Origin: SAR324 cluster bacterium | GTDB taxonomy: Bacteria > SAR324 > XYD2-FULL-50-16 | Reading direction: 5' to 3' | Length of the DNA stretch: 64,000 nucleotides | Assembly (NCBI GenBank): GCA_028282885.1 | Contig: JANQGX010000004.1 | Span: forward strand, 1 to 64,000 | Shown here: piece after piece, positions 42,804-52,081 of the stretch | How positions within the stretch are numbered: position 1 is the stretch's first letter | Layout: each line of letters begins with the position of its first letter | The notes under the pieces: generated by a model | Database searches by the model: none | Seen by the model: only the letters and a program-made list of their open reading frames with translations | Told to the model about the DNA's origin: nothing | Translations under genes and position numbers: made by a program

Positions 42804-44648
42804 CTAGCGCATCACCGGGCCGTCTTTCAGAAGGAAAGCGTCGAAGTGTTCCAAGTGCTGGATTGAAGAGAAATCCCCTACATCGTTGAAACGGAGATCG
42901 AGTCTTTTCAGGTTGACCAGAGTTTTCAAGGGGTCGATACTGCGAATCCCGTTTCGCCTGAGATGCAGATCTTTCAAACCTGTTAATTCCTGCAAAGGCG
43001 AAAGATCGATTACCTCATTATTGTTCAGTTTCAAGGCCGTCAGATTCTTCAGATTAGCAAGAGGGGAAATATCCGCAATAGCGTTATTGTGGAGCGAAAG
43101 GGAGGTAAGCAGGTGCAATCGTTTCAGGGCGCTGATGTCACGAATCCGATTGTCATGCAATGACAGGGTTGCCAGATTTCTCAATTTACCCAGGGCGGTA
43201 ATATCTTCAATCCGATTATGGTTTAATCCCAGGGAACTCAAGCGGGTCAATCCCGACAAAGGGCCGATATCTTCAATCCGGTTGTTATAAAGAAACAACC
43301 AGTTCAGATTCGTGAGTGTACTCAGCGGACTGATGTCCACAAGAGCCTGTCCCTGGATGATCAACATCACCAGCTTGTTCAAACGTTTGTAGAGATCGGT
43401 GCAATTATCCCTTGAATACTCAGTGCCCACCTTTTTTGCCAGCGCACTCAATGTATACGCCTGATCCGCATTTGGATTCTTACAAAGCTGGGGATAGATC
43501 TCACCAACGAAATAGCCGGGTACCCGGATTTCCTCCTCTTCAATTCTGACATTTTCGCCCATGCTGGCCACCAGGGTTGATTGAATATCCCCGGGTTCTT
43601 CAGAAGGCGCTGGTTCCACCGGCGCATCTTTCCCTGCGGCTATACCGGTCTGGGATTCGACGGGAGCCGGAGCCGTTTTTTTATCTGATAAGGCATTCGT
43701 TTGGCCCGGTTTGCGGTCAACACCATTGTTGTTTGAAGGTGAAGGTATGTCCTCTTTTTTGGTTTCCGGTGATAGTGCGGATTTCTTGCTGACAATGGGG
43801 TTGTGGTCGCTCTTCCCTGTTTTTATAGGTTTCCGGGAAGCCTTCGTTTTGGCTTCAGGGTGAGGTCTTTTTTCAGCTTTTGAATCCACAGGTGGTTTTG
43901 ACGTCACTGCCTGTTTGACAACCGGTTTCGCCGGAGTCTCGACCGGCTTCTTCTTCAGAGAGATATTCCCGGGCAATCTGAATTTCCGAAAACCGGGAAA
44001 ATGGGCGATTGAACCTGCATATTCAAGGGGGTTGCCGGTGGCATCCAGTCTCCTGATATATTTCAAACGTCTTAGCGGGGAGATATCATCAATTTGGTTA
44101 TGATCGATGAAAAGCCAGGTCAGGTGATAGGAATGTCTCAGTGGTTTAAGATCCGATACCCGGTTCCGGCTGAGGTAAAGGTATTTCAACTTCTTCAGTT
44201 TAAACAGAACGCTAATATCTTCGATTCGGTTATCATTGAGATAGAGATAGGTCAGGTCTTTTAAAGAAGCCAGCGGCGCAATATCAGTAATCTTGTTGTT
44301 CCCCAGGAATAACTTTTCCAGATTAACCAACCCTGAAAGCTCCGAAATATCCTCGATCCGGTTGTTATCCAGGATCAGTTTGCGCAGGTTGATCATTCCT
44401 GCCAGGGGGGAGAGATCGCTGATTCTTTTTCTTTCCAGATTCAACTCGTCCAACGAATTGAGGTGTCGGAACAGCGAATCGCAGGTTTCAGGACTGTACT
44501 CCATGCCTGACACCGCAGCAAGAGCTTTCAAAGTACGAAACTGCCCGGGGTTCGGGGAGATACAGGAAAATTCATCAGCGAATCCGTCCCCTGAGATGAA
44601 AATGAGCAAGAAAAACAGCCCAAAACAGATGGCTCCGGGTGATTTCAT
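42804..44648 (-). CDS. Exported protein with two internalin-type leucine-rich-repeat blocks
   Basis: The track starts at 44849, but the signal peptide MKSPGAICFGLFFLLIFISG begins at an ATG at 44648, giving 614 residues. Block 1 has about seven 22-residue LRRs of the SDS22/internalin kind (LRKLILDNNRIEDISELSGL, LTYLYLNDNRIEDIS). A Lys/Pro/Ser-rich linker of about 130 residues follows, then block 2 with about seven more. Each block is preceded by the same kind of cap (RTLKALAAVSGMEYSPETC and YTLSALAKKVGTEYSRDNC). The layout shows an internal duplication. Likely a periplasmic or surface protein-binding module. Confidence 0.85.
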   Translation of the reverse strand: MKSPGAICFGLFFLLIFISGDGFADEFSCISPNPGQFRTLKALAAVSGMEYSPETCDSLFRHLNSLDELNLERKRISDLSPLAGMINLRKLILDNNRIEDISELSGLVNLEKLFLGNNKITDIAPLASLKDLTYLYLNDNRIEDISVLFKLKKLKYLYLSRNRVSDLKPLRHSYHLTWLFIDHNQIDDISPLRRLKYIRRLDATGNPLEYAGSIAHFPGFRKFRLPGNISLKKKPVETPAKPVVKQAVTSKPPVDSKAEKRPHPEAKTKASRKPIKTGKSDHNPIVSKKSALSPETKKEDIPSPSNNNGVDRKPGQTNALSDKKTAPAPVESQTGIAAGKDAPVEPAPSEEPGDIQSTLVASMGENVRIEEEEIRVPGYFVGEIYPQLCKNPNADQAYTLSALAKKVGTEYSRDNCTDLYKRLNKLVMLIIQGQALVDISPLSTLTNLNWLFLYNNRIEDIGPLSGLTRLSSLGLNHNRIEDITALGKLRNLATLSLHDNRIRDISALKRLHLLTSLSLHNNAIADISPLANLKNLTALKLNNNEVIDLSPLQELTGLKDLHLRRNGIRSIDPLKTLVNLKRLDLRFNDVGDFSSIQHLEHFDAFLLKDGPVMR

Positions 44649-44975
44649 ACATTTGGTCCAAACGCGATGGCAGCAATTGCCAGGGAATTGGGAGTTTGCG
44701 GTTAATGCTTCTGTTTCGGGCAGATGTTTCATACTTCTTGAACCCATTTTGAGATTGTCATCAAGCCCTCTGCCGCTATTTGAAGATAGATTATAACAGG
44801 GCTTTACTGTAGAATTAGTCTGCAATGTCATCAACGATGGTATTCCCATCAGAAAGGGGATGGGCCGGCAAACGTGATGTGTCCGGTTTCAGGCAAATGA
44901 AATCGAACCAAGTTTAAGTTTACGAATAGAATAGGGAATAGCCAACACAATTTTTGAATGGCAAGGAGGGTAGTT

Positions 44976-45767
44976 ATGACCATTTTGAAAAACTCACACA
45001 GTTTTAACAAAGCCATGGTGCGCAGACCCGGAAAATCCCTGGTCAACGGCATCACCACCGCCGGACTGGGACAGCCTGATTACCACCTGGCTTGTCAACA
45101 ACACGAGAGGTATATTGAAATGCTGCATAACTGTGGTTTGGAAATCACCGTTCTTGACACCGAAGAGGCCTTTCCGGATTCCGTTTTCATTGAGGACACG
45201 GCCGTTCTGACTCCTGAATTTGCCGTTGTTTGCAGGCCTCAACCGGCAAGTCGATCAGGAGAAACCGAATCTGTCTCTATCCGACTGGGTGACTTCTATT
45301 CAGAAACCCACGCTATCCAAGATCCTGGAACCATTGAAGGAGGAGATGTCATGCAGATTGAAGACTCCTTCTATATCGGCATTTCCGATCGAACCAATGA
45401 AGCAGGGGCTGATCAATTTATACGTATCATTCAGGATTACGGTTACAAGGGATTCAAGATTGCTTTTGGTGACTTGCTCCACCTCAAAACAGGGATTTCC
45501 TACCTGGGAGAAAACACTGTTCTAACTTGCACCGAACTGGCTGCAGAAAGCTGTTTTCATCGATTTGAAAAGATTCTGGTTAATACCAGTGAAACCTATG
45601 CCGCCAACTGTATTCGGGTTAACGAAACGGTTATCTTCCCTTCAGGATTTCCAGAGACCCGTGACATGCTTACGAGGAGAGGCTTTCGGGTTTTGGAAAC
45701 TGACATGTCTGAGTTTAGAAAACTGGATGGAGGATTGAGCTGTCTGTCCCTGAGGTTTTTCCGGTAA
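44976..45767 (+). CDS. Dimethylargininase / amidinotransferase-family hydrolase
   Basis: 263 residues from ATG 44976, placed by a strong AAGGAGGG site 5 bases upstream (the track begins at 44958). The guanidine-modifying fold is recognised by FPDSVFIEDTAVL, the TIEGGDVM strand, the catalytic His in LHLKTGISYL and the nucleophilic Cys in GGLSCLSLRF at the C-terminus. This combination and length fit N(omega),N(omega)-dimethylarginine dimethylaminohydrolase, giving citrulline plus dimethylamine, rather than the longer arginine deiminase. It is divergent from the LRR gene; the next gene starts 95 bases downstream. Confidence 0.88.
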   Translation: MTILKNSHSFNKAMVRRPGKSLVNGITTAGLGQPDYHLACQQHERYIEMLHNCGLEITVLDTEEAFPDSVFIEDTAVLTPEFAVVCRPQPASRSGETESVSIRLGDFYSETHAIQDPGTIEGGDVMQIEDSFYIGISDRTNEAGADQFIRIIQDYGYKGFKIAFGDLLHLKTGISYLGENTVLTCTELAAESCFHRFEKILVNTSETYAANCIRVNETVIFPSGFPETRDMLTRRGFRVLETDMSEFRKLDGGLSCLSLRFFR

Positions 45768-45861
45768 CCACCGCACTGGAGTTGACTTTTTCAGTTGAGC
45801 GGGTTAGAAATTGCAGGGAATTGGGAGGATTAAACGATTGCAATACAGGGGAAATCAACAC

Positions 45862-46998
45862 ATGACAGAAACCGAATCAAAAAACGGATTAATATACGAA
45901 GGTATCATCATGGGGTTTTTCTACGCTGTCTGGGTGATGCGCCAACGTCCCCAGATCAAGGGTGTGGAGTATTTGAAAAACCTTCCCAACCAGGTGGTTT
46001 TCACCATCACCCATGACAGCTACTTCGAGATTCCTTCCCTCTCCCGCATATACAAAGCGATTAACCCCAGACCGGTTTTTACGGTGATGGGAAAGGAGGA
46101 TTTTTTGAGTGGACGTTATCTCTCTACCAATTTCTTTAAGGATAACGCCCTTGGACGTAATATTCTCAAAATGGCAGATATGACCGGTATCCCTAAAAAA
46201 GTGTTCGAGAAGCTGAATGTCATCTCTATTCCCCGACCTTTTGCGGATATCCACGAGCCGAAATGTAAGAACGTTAAAAATCAAATATCTTCTCAACTTA
46301 ATCAGTTCAAAGAGAAAATTGGAGACGGTTTTTCCACTCTCATATTTCCCGAAGGTACCACTTGGGGTTATGGTGGTTTGAGAAAGATCCGCAGCTCCGT
46401 TTATCAATTGGTTTCAACCTCCTTCGAGCAGTACGGGAAAAAGGTCTACATTCTTCCGATTAACGTTAAAGTCGATAAACTGGTCAAAGGATGGAAAGAT
46501 GTGTTTATCAACGTCGGCAAACCCCAGTTCTTTATCAAATCCCGGGAGGAGTTTAATCAGCAGGTCCATGATGTACTGGAAAAACTACACACCATAACCT
46601 TTAGCCAGGTAGCGGCATACTACCTGAAAGCTCTGGCGGAGAAAAGCGAGCAATCCAAATCTGATATCAGGCTTGCCAAGGAACAATTGATAGAAAATGT
46701 AGATAAAGCCATCTCCAGTTTGCAGAACAAGGTCAAGGATGAGATTCTCCCTGCCATCGATACAAAGTTGACGGATAATGACTATTGCATGGATAAGATT
46801 CAACGGTTTATCCGATACTGTGAAAAAAACAGGTATCTCTCCAAACTTTCGGATCCCAACAGTTACAAACTAAATATTTCGAAAATTCTTTCACAGCACT
46901 CCAAAAGACGATTTCGCAAAAGAAATCCACTGGCTTTCCACGCCAATGAACTGGCTTCTCTAGGAGATTCCAAAATCCGATCCTCTTTTGAGATATAA
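45862..46998 (+). CDS. Orphan PlsC-type acyltransferase with C-terminal helical extension
   Basis: 378 residues from ATG 45862 (MTETESKNGLIYE), preceded by GGGGAAA. The acyltransferase core has THDSYFEIPSL, giving HX4E rather than the PlsC HX4D, and LIFPEGTTWGYGG. The last 150 residues are mostly helical with charged coiled-coil character (KEQLIENVDKAISSLQNKV). The gene is separate from the polyene cluster and adjacent to a TerB-like gene. It probably acylates a lipid; the acceptor is unknown. Confidence 0.75.
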   Translation: MTETESKNGLIYEGIIMGFFYAVWVMRQRPQIKGVEYLKNLPNQVVFTITHDSYFEIPSLSRIYKAINPRPVFTVMGKEDFLSGRYLSTNFFKDNALGRNILKMADMTGIPKKVFEKLNVISIPRPFADIHEPKCKNVKNQISSQLNQFKEKIGDGFSTLIFPEGTTWGYGGLRKIRSSVYQLVSTSFEQYGKKVYILPINVKVDKLVKGWKDVFINVGKPQFFIKSREEFNQQVHDVLEKLHTITFSQVAAYYLKALAEKSEQSKSDIRLAKEQLIENVDKAISSLQNKVKDEILPAIDTKLTDNDYCMDKIQRFIRYCEKNRYLSKLSDPNSYKLNISKILSQHSKRRFRKRNPLAFHANELASLGDSKIRSSFEI

Positions 46999-47018
46999 CT
47001 CTTAACGGACAGGGAAAA

Positions 47019-47498
47019 ATGAACAGTAAAAGAAACAAAATCAGGCACATGCATGAACTTGAACCCAGGGAAAGAAAATGGCTTGCCAAGGCCATTGTGA
47101 CCGTTATCCTGGCAGACAATATCGTTGAAGAGAGTCAGGTTCAGTACATGAAAAAGCTGAGTGCTGTCTTTATGGAAGAGGATACCAAAGCGACCATTGC
47201 CGAAATAGCCCGTTCACTTAAAGAGAAGGAACTTCCCGAATTGGAAAAGCTTGATGTGGACAATCCGGAGCATCTGATATTTATGCTCAACACGCTGGTG
47301 ACCTCTATCTTTATCAATGATAAAAAACTGGCCAGTGAAGTCAAAGCTTATTTCAATGCAGGGTTGAAACTGGGGGTCAGTTATGAAGTGCTGATGTTGA
47401 AGCTGACCTATCAAAAAGAGAGATTCCGCATTAAAAAAGCCCAAAAAGAGGTAGACGAAACCATCAGGGAGATCGTGGCAGCCAGAAAAAAAGGGTGA
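47019..47498 (+). CDS. TerB-like helical protein
   Basis: 159 all-helical residues. WLAKAIVTVILADNIVEESQVQYMKKL resembles the TerB/DjlA N-terminal pattern of a helix followed by 'AD..v...E...l'. The C-terminal part is a charged helix. No metal or catalytic residues are evident. It follows the orphan acyltransferase by 20 bases, so the two are probably co-transcribed. Its stop is 6 bases from the end of the convergent trmH. Confidence 0.5.
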   Translation: MNSKRNKIRHMHELEPRERKWLAKAIVTVILADNIVEESQVQYMKKLSAVFMEEDTKATIAEIARSLKEKELPELEKLDVDNPEHLIFMLNTLVTSIFINDKKLASEVKAYFNAGLKLGVSYEVLMLKLTYQKERFRIKKAQKEVDETIREIVAARKKG

Positions 47499-47504
47499 GA
47501 AGCG

Positions 47505-48155
47505 TCAGTCATCAATAAAATTTCCCTCTTTATCAAGTTCCGGCAGGGGCAGGTGATTGCTCCGATATTTTTTAGCGGTGTTGGGGTACGCCCAATCCAG
47601 TGGAATCCTGATTTCAGAATCTTCCGGCAAATCATTGTTATACATTCCCTTTTCCTCACGCTGTCTCTGGGCTTCAAACAGGATTAAAGCTGTCGCCACC
47701 GAGACATTGAGTGATTGTGACATTCCCATCATGGGAATTACGATACTGCCATCCGCCTTTTCGGCAGCCTCTTCCGACAGACCTTCAAGTTCCGCTCCCA
47801 CAACGATGACCGTAGGTTTCGTATAGTCGATATGTCGGAAATTAACCGCCTTGTCCGAAAAGTGTGCGGCCAGAATTTTGAATCCCTGATCCCGTAAACT
47901 CTGATAGGCAGCATCCAGAGACGGATGTGTAATCGTTTCGATCCATTTCTTGCACCCTCCGGCTGCTTTGGCATTGAGAAAATGTCTTCTGGGTATCGGA
48001 GAGACCTGGTGGATTACCGGGATACCAACAGCATCGCAGGTTCTGGCTATGGCGGCCATATTCCGCGGCTTATGGACATCTTCCATAAGCACGGTCAGAT
48101 CCGGTTGCCTGGACTTGAGAACCTGTTTGATTTTTTCAAGGCGATCAGGTGACAT
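47505..48155 (-). CDS. trmH: tRNA (guanosine(18)-2'-O)-methyltransferase
   Basis: SpoU-family methyltransferase of 216 residues, near E. coli TrmH's 229. The N-terminus RLEKIKQVLKSRQPDLTVLM aligns with TrmH. The knot motifs are HKPRNMAAIARTCDAVG (motif 1), VVGAELEGLS (motif 2) and IPMMGMSQSLNVSVATALIL (motif 3). It methylates the ribose of G18 in the D-loop of tRNA in the cytoplasm. It stands alone; the convergent TerB-like gene ends 6 bases away. Confidence 0.9.
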   Translation of the reverse strand: MSPDRLEKIKQVLKSRQPDLTVLMEDVHKPRNMAAIARTCDAVGIPVIHQVSPIPRRHFLNAKAAGGCKKWIETITHPSLDAAYQSLRDQGFKILAAHFSDKAVNFRHIDYTKPTVIVVGAELEGLSEEAAEKADGSIVIPMMGMSQSLNVSVATALILFEAQRQREEKGMYNNDLPEDSEIRIPLDWAYPNTAKKYRSNHLPLPELDKEGNFIDD

Positions 48156-48481
48156 AGCTGGATATTCCTGGTTTGTAGGTCAATTGTTGATACCAAATTC
48201 AATACATAGAAAAGGAGGTACGGTAAACACGCCATCATCATAAAATATTACATCAGTTTTTGCACTGTGCCTTCCTCCCGATTCAAAAAGAATCAATTCC
48301 AAGAGCCTTCACCCCGTAGTAAGCGATTCAGGTAATGCTCATCCACAGTCAGATGAGACGGATCAGTAACCAAAGCTTTTGATATTGAAATAATTAGGGA
48401 ATTTTACTTATATTGAAATATACACATTTTTGGAGAAATTGTCTCTCTCGTCGCTGTAACCGGAAATTAACAAGGTATCTC
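48156..48481. other. Intergenic region between trmH and lysA
   Basis: About 325 bases shared by two divergent promoters. A TTGATA hexamer at 48379-48384 with AT-rich DNA after it could be part of the lysA promoter. I looked for the lysine riboswitch and did not find its conserved blocks. Confidence 0.4.
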
Positions 48482-49744
48482 ATGAATTCAAAGTCATTAT
48501 CCTTCGATAAACAGAAGCTGGAAGAAGTTGTCAGCAAGTTCCCGACCCCGTTTCACCTATATGATGAGGCTGCCATCATTGCCAACGCCAAACACTTTAA
48601 CCGGGCGTTCTCCTGGAATGAGGGGTTTAAAGAGTACTTTGCAGTTAAAGCCACCCCAAATCCGTTTCTGATGAAAATACTGCAAAGGGAAGGCTTTGGT
48701 TCGGATTGCAGCTCCCTCCCCGAGCTGGTTCTTTCGGAGAAATGCGGGATCACAGGTGAGGAAATCATGTTCTCTTCCAATGACACACCACCGGAAGAGT
48801 TTGCCAAGGCATCGGAACTGGGGGCAATTATCAACTTGGATGACTTCAGCCACATCGCATTTCTGGAGCAGATAACGGGAATTCCGGAAATCATCTCCTT
48901 CAGATATAATCCCGGAAAAACCGGAACCAGCAACCTGTACATCGGTAATCCGGAAGAAGCTAAATACGGATTTACCAAGGAGCAGATATTCGAAGGATTT
49001 AAAATCGTTCGGGACAAGGGAGCCAAACGATTCGGTCTGCACATGTTTATTGCGTCCAACGAACTGGATGGGCAGTTTTTTGTTTACACAGCCGAAACCT
49101 TGTTCCAACTGGCTGTGGAGCTTTATAGAGAGATCGGTATCCGGCTGGAATTTGTTAACATGAGCGGAGGCATTGGAATTCCGTACCACCCGGATCAGAA
49201 AGCAGTGAATTTGGAATATGTGGGGGAGAAGATTCGAGAATCATATGAAAAATATATCACACCCGACGATTTGCATCCCATGAAGATCTTTATGGAATGC
49301 GGGCGCATGGTGACGGGTCCATACGGCTATCTCGTTTCCAAAGTACTTCACATAAAGAATATCTATAAAAAATATGTCGGATTGGATTCCTGCATGGCTA
49401 ACTTGATGCGCCCCGCCTTGTATGGCGCTTATCACCATATCACAGTGATGGGAAAAGAGAACCTGCCTGCCGATCAAACCTACGATGTTACGGGTTCACT
49501 TTGTGAAAATAACGACAAATTTGCCATTGATCGGAAGCTACCAAAAATAGATGTCGGCGACCTGATTGTTATCCACGATGCGGGTGCCCATGGACATGCC
49601 ATGGGATTTAACTATAACGGTAAATTACGCTCATCCGAATTGCTCCTGAAATCTGACGGAGAAATCATAGAGATCAGAAGGGCCGAGACTTTGGAAGATT
49701 ATTTTGCCACCCTTGACTTTGAAAAACTCCAGAGTTTTCAATGA
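48482..49744 (+). CDS. lysA: Diaminopimelate decarboxylase-like PLP enzyme
   Basis: Fold-type III PLP decarboxylase of 420 residues from ATG 48482 (the track's 48413 start adds an unlikely 23-residue leader). The PLP Lys is in YFAVKATPNP; GSDCSSLPEL, NMSGGIGIPYHP (PLP phosphate loop), FMECGRMVTGPYG and VTGSLCENNDKFA (Cys from the partner subunit) follow, with YNGKLRSSELLL at the end. It converts meso-diaminopimelate to lysine, the last step of lysine synthesis. Related ornithine/carboxynorspermidine decarboxylases cannot be wholly excluded, but DapDC features dominate. No other lysine genes are near. Confidence 0.85.
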   Translation: MNSKSLSFDKQKLEEVVSKFPTPFHLYDEAAIIANAKHFNRAFSWNEGFKEYFAVKATPNPFLMKILQREGFGSDCSSLPELVLSEKCGITGEEIMFSSNDTPPEEFAKASELGAIINLDDFSHIAFLEQITGIPEIISFRYNPGKTGTSNLYIGNPEEAKYGFTKEQIFEGFKIVRDKGAKRFGLHMFIASNELDGQFFVYTAETLFQLAVELYREIGIRLEFVNMSGGIGIPYHPDQKAVNLEYVGEKIRESYEKYITPDDLHPMKIFMECGRMVTGPYGYLVSKVLHIKNIYKKYVGLDSCMANLMRPALYGAYHHITVMGKENLPADQTYDVTGSLCENNDKFAIDRKLPKIDVGDLIVIHDAGAHGHAMGFNYNGKLRSSELLLKSDGEIIEIRRAETLEDYFATLDFEKLQSFQ

Positions 49745-49747
49745 TAA

Positions 49748-49771
49748 GGGCAGCTTAAATTTGAACTGCCC
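49748..49771. terminator. Bidirectional terminator between lysA and the oxidase gene
   Basis: GGGCAG and CTGCCC pair around a 12-base loop directly after the lysA stop, followed on the minus strand by a run of five T (from TTAAAAA on plus). It lies between convergent genes. Confidence 0.55.
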
Positions 49772-49790
49772 ACATTAAAAACCCCGAATA

Positions 49791-51272
49791 TCAGCGGGTT
49801 GTCTTCTTTCCCTGGCTAACCAGGAGCCATTTGTACAGTTTCATGGGGATGATCCGCATCCAGTCGGGCCCGGCATAAGAAATCTTGCGATTAACCGTAA
49901 AAAACCTGGTAAAATCATTGGACTCCCCGACCATCAGATCGGCAATGATTCTTCCTGCGGTTTGGGCGAACGCCACCCCTTCCCCACAATAGGCAACGCC
50001 ATAATAGATATTCCCATAATCTCCCATACGACCTACCGAGGGTGCAAAATCGATATTAAACCCCATACTGCCGCCCCAGGCGTGATCTATCTTCAAACCA
50101 GTCAATTGTGGAAAGGTCGTGAAAAGACTTTGCGTCAGTTTACCGATTACGGGTTTATAGTTGCCCGCACTGAGTTTATCGTTCGCAAAATAGGGGTAGT
50201 CCGAACCGCCAATCACAATCCGTCCGTCTGCCGTCGGTCTCATATAATCGAACAACACCCGGGAATCTGCTATTCCCTGACGATTCTGCCAGCCGATGGA
50301 TTGCCATTGATCCGCTGAAAGTGGCTCTGTGGCGATGACATAGGAATTCAGCGGAATCACCCTGTTGCGGAAAAAATTCAACTTGTGGGAGTAACCATTC
50401 AATCCCAGGACAAGATTTGGAGCTGATATCTCGCCCATCTCCGTCTCAATTCTGATATTCTTGCCGGGCGTCACCTTCATAACCACGGTTTTTTCGCGAA
50501 CCTCCACACCCAGACCTTCTACCACTTTTTTCATACCGCAAGCCAGCTTGGCCGGGTCTACAATCCCTCCATACGGTAAGTTGAGGGCTGCCACATATCG
50601 AGGTGACTTGATATCCGATTCCATCTCCCGACCATGAAGCAGGTTCGCTTCCAACCCCATTGCCTGATATCTTTCCAGATGATGTTCAAGACCTTCCGCC
50701 TCTTCTTCCGTCATAGCCGCATGGATATGACCGGTCTCTTCGAAATCACAATCCACTCCATAATCTTTTATGAGATCTTTGATGACCTGAATCCCATACA
50801 ACGTCAGATCAAAAGCGTGACGACCTTTCTCGGGCCCGGCTTCTTCAGTGTAGCCATCAAGACCGGAAATACCGGCATCGACAAACCCTCCATTTCTTCC
50901 GCTTGCCCCATATCCACAGCATGCCCCCTCCAGCAGGACAATATGCTTTTTGGGGAATCTTTTAATCAGATGATAAGCAGCGGATAAACCGGTGTATCCT
51001 CCCCCGAGAATGACAATATCCGCTTGATGACTTCCTTTTAAGGGATCATTTATTTTCTGATCGGCCAGATTTGCTGTTTTGAACCAGTAGTTATCCAGGG
51101 CATATTCATACAGGTCCGGAGGCCTGTTCGGATCATCTCCCAACCGGTCAATCCAGCGAGATGCACCGGCAACACCGACTGCTCCGATCGCTATTCCGGC
51201 GAGTAAGGACCGGCGGTTGAACTTTCTCTTTTTCCCGACCTTTTTTCCGTCAAGCTCCTTCGAATTGTTCAT
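49791..51272 (-). CDS. Tat-exported FAD-dependent amine/amino-acid oxidase (DAO family, PuuB-like)
   Basis: 493 residues. The N-terminus has a twin-arginine signal: KKRKFNRRSLLAGIAIGAVG. The FAD Rossmann motif is DIVILGGGYTGLSAAYHL, then LLEGACCGYGASGRNGGF, close to gamma-glutamylputrescine oxidase and other DAO enzymes that share YALDNYWFKTA. The C-terminal SMGFNIDFAPSVGRMG and YCGEGVAFAQTAGRIIADL complete the family. It would oxidise an amine or amino acid outside the inner membrane. The TetR gene immediately upstream (40 bases) is the obvious regulator. An exported member is unusual for PuuB. Confidence 0.85.
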   Translation of the reverse strand: MNNSKELDGKKVGKKRKFNRRSLLAGIAIGAVGVAGASRWIDRLGDDPNRPPDLYEYALDNYWFKTANLADQKINDPLKGSHQADIVILGGGYTGLSAAYHLIKRFPKKHIVLLEGACCGYGASGRNGGFVDAGISGLDGYTEEAGPEKGRHAFDLTLYGIQVIKDLIKDYGVDCDFEETGHIHAAMTEEEAEGLEHHLERYQAMGLEANLLHGREMESDIKSPRYVAALNLPYGGIVDPAKLACGMKKVVEGLGVEVREKTVVMKVTPGKNIRIETEMGEISAPNLVLGLNGYSHKLNFFRNRVIPLNSYVIATEPLSADQWQSIGWQNRQGIADSRVLFDYMRPTADGRIVIGGSDYPYFANDKLSAGNYKPVIGKLTQSLFTTFPQLTGLKIDHAWGGSMGFNIDFAPSVGRMGDYGNIYYGVAYCGEGVAFAQTAGRIIADLMVGESNDFTRFFTVNRKISYAGPDWMRIIPMKLYKWLLVSQGKKTTR

Positions 51273-51311
51273 GATCTCTCCTTTTGATGTACTGTTTATT
51301 AAAAGGTATCA

Positions 51312-51917
51312 TTAGTGAGCCTGTTTGTTTTGCAGATACTGCAGAAACATGTTCTGCATCTCTCTACCCATGCTTTCCAGATCCGTGGAATCCGGATCAA
51401 TCAACCAGAGCGATACGGCCCCTTCCAAGCTCCCGAAAATCAAATTGGCGACTGTGGAAGCATCAATATTCCGCAACTCTCCCGACGCGATCCCCTCTTC
51501 CAGATGCTCAACCAGGAGTTTTTTACCTGACAGGAAAAACTGCTTGAGAGCTTCCGCAACCTTCCTGTTGGTACGACCCAGCGATCTGAATTCGCTTAAG
51601 TTCAGAAACCATTTCAAATCGAATGAATCAATCTCGGTGTACCAGGCAATGACAAATCGAATACGCTCCGATACCGAATCATATTTGGAAAATTCCACCT
51701 GAAGCTGCCGGATATATTTCCTCACTGTATAATCCACAACTCCCAGGATCATCGCCTCCTTATTGGCAAAGTAGTGATGAAGCATTCCCAGGCTACATCC
51801 TACCGATTCCGCAATTTGTCGTGTCGTGGTTTTAGCGAGACCCTTTTCCGCCACAACATTGTAAAAGGCCTCAATGATCTCTTCCCGTCTGATATCGGAA
51901 ATCCGTTTTCTTGCGAT
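51312..51917 (-). CDS. TetR-family regulator with a non-canonical start
   Basis: The track starts at a GTG (51854), inside the DNA-binding domain. Reading upstream in frame gives RREEIIEAFYNVVAEKGLAKTT, which is the expected TetR helix 1. The next in-frame stop (TAG 51921-51923) is upstream, and no ATG/GTG/TTG lies between it and the GTG. An AGGGAGG site at 51924-51930 has ideal spacing to an ATC codon (51915-51917), the most likely start. The HTH is TTTRQIAESVGCSLGMLHHYF. About 202 residues. It precedes the oxidase gene and probably represses that unit. Confidence 0.75.
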   Translation of the reverse strand: MARKRISDIRREEIIEAFYNVVAEKGLAKTTTRQIAESVGCSLGMLHHYFANKEAMILGVVDYTVRKYIRQLQVEFSKYDSVSERIRFVIAWYTEIDSFDLKWFLNLSEFRSLGRTNRKVAEALKQFFLSGKKLLVEHLEEGIASGELRNIDASTVANLIFGSLEGAVSLWLIDPDSTDLESMGREMQNMFLQYLQNKQAH

Positions 51918-51979
51918 ATTCTACCTCCCTATGAAATCAAACAAATCAAGTGATATTTAAATTGATCAATTGACCAGTT

Positions 51980-52055
51980 TTTAACTGACACTTTAACTCT
52001 TGTCAAGTTAAACTACGGATTAAAACTATCGGTAAAGAAAGGATTTTAAGTTAAA
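51980..52055. promoter_or_regulatory. TTTAACT/AGTTAAA box cluster upstream of TetR
   Basis: TTTAACT at 51980-51986 and 51992-51998 and the reverse AGTTAAA at 52006-52012 and 52049-52055. The middle two form a perfect 7-bp inverted repeat around a 7-base spacer. They lie 60-140 bases upstream of the TetR start, a good place for autoregulation. Confidence 0.45.
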
Positions 52056-52081
52056 CTGGCAGCAGGCAGAAAAAGGGATAA

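Noticed and set aside
44649-44849. N-terminal extension of the LRR protein
   Set aside because: The segment precedes a clear signal peptide and lacks secretion features, so the start at 44648 is preferred.
48156-48481. Lysine riboswitch upstream of lysA
   Set aside because: The conserved L-box blocks and a following terminator are not visible.
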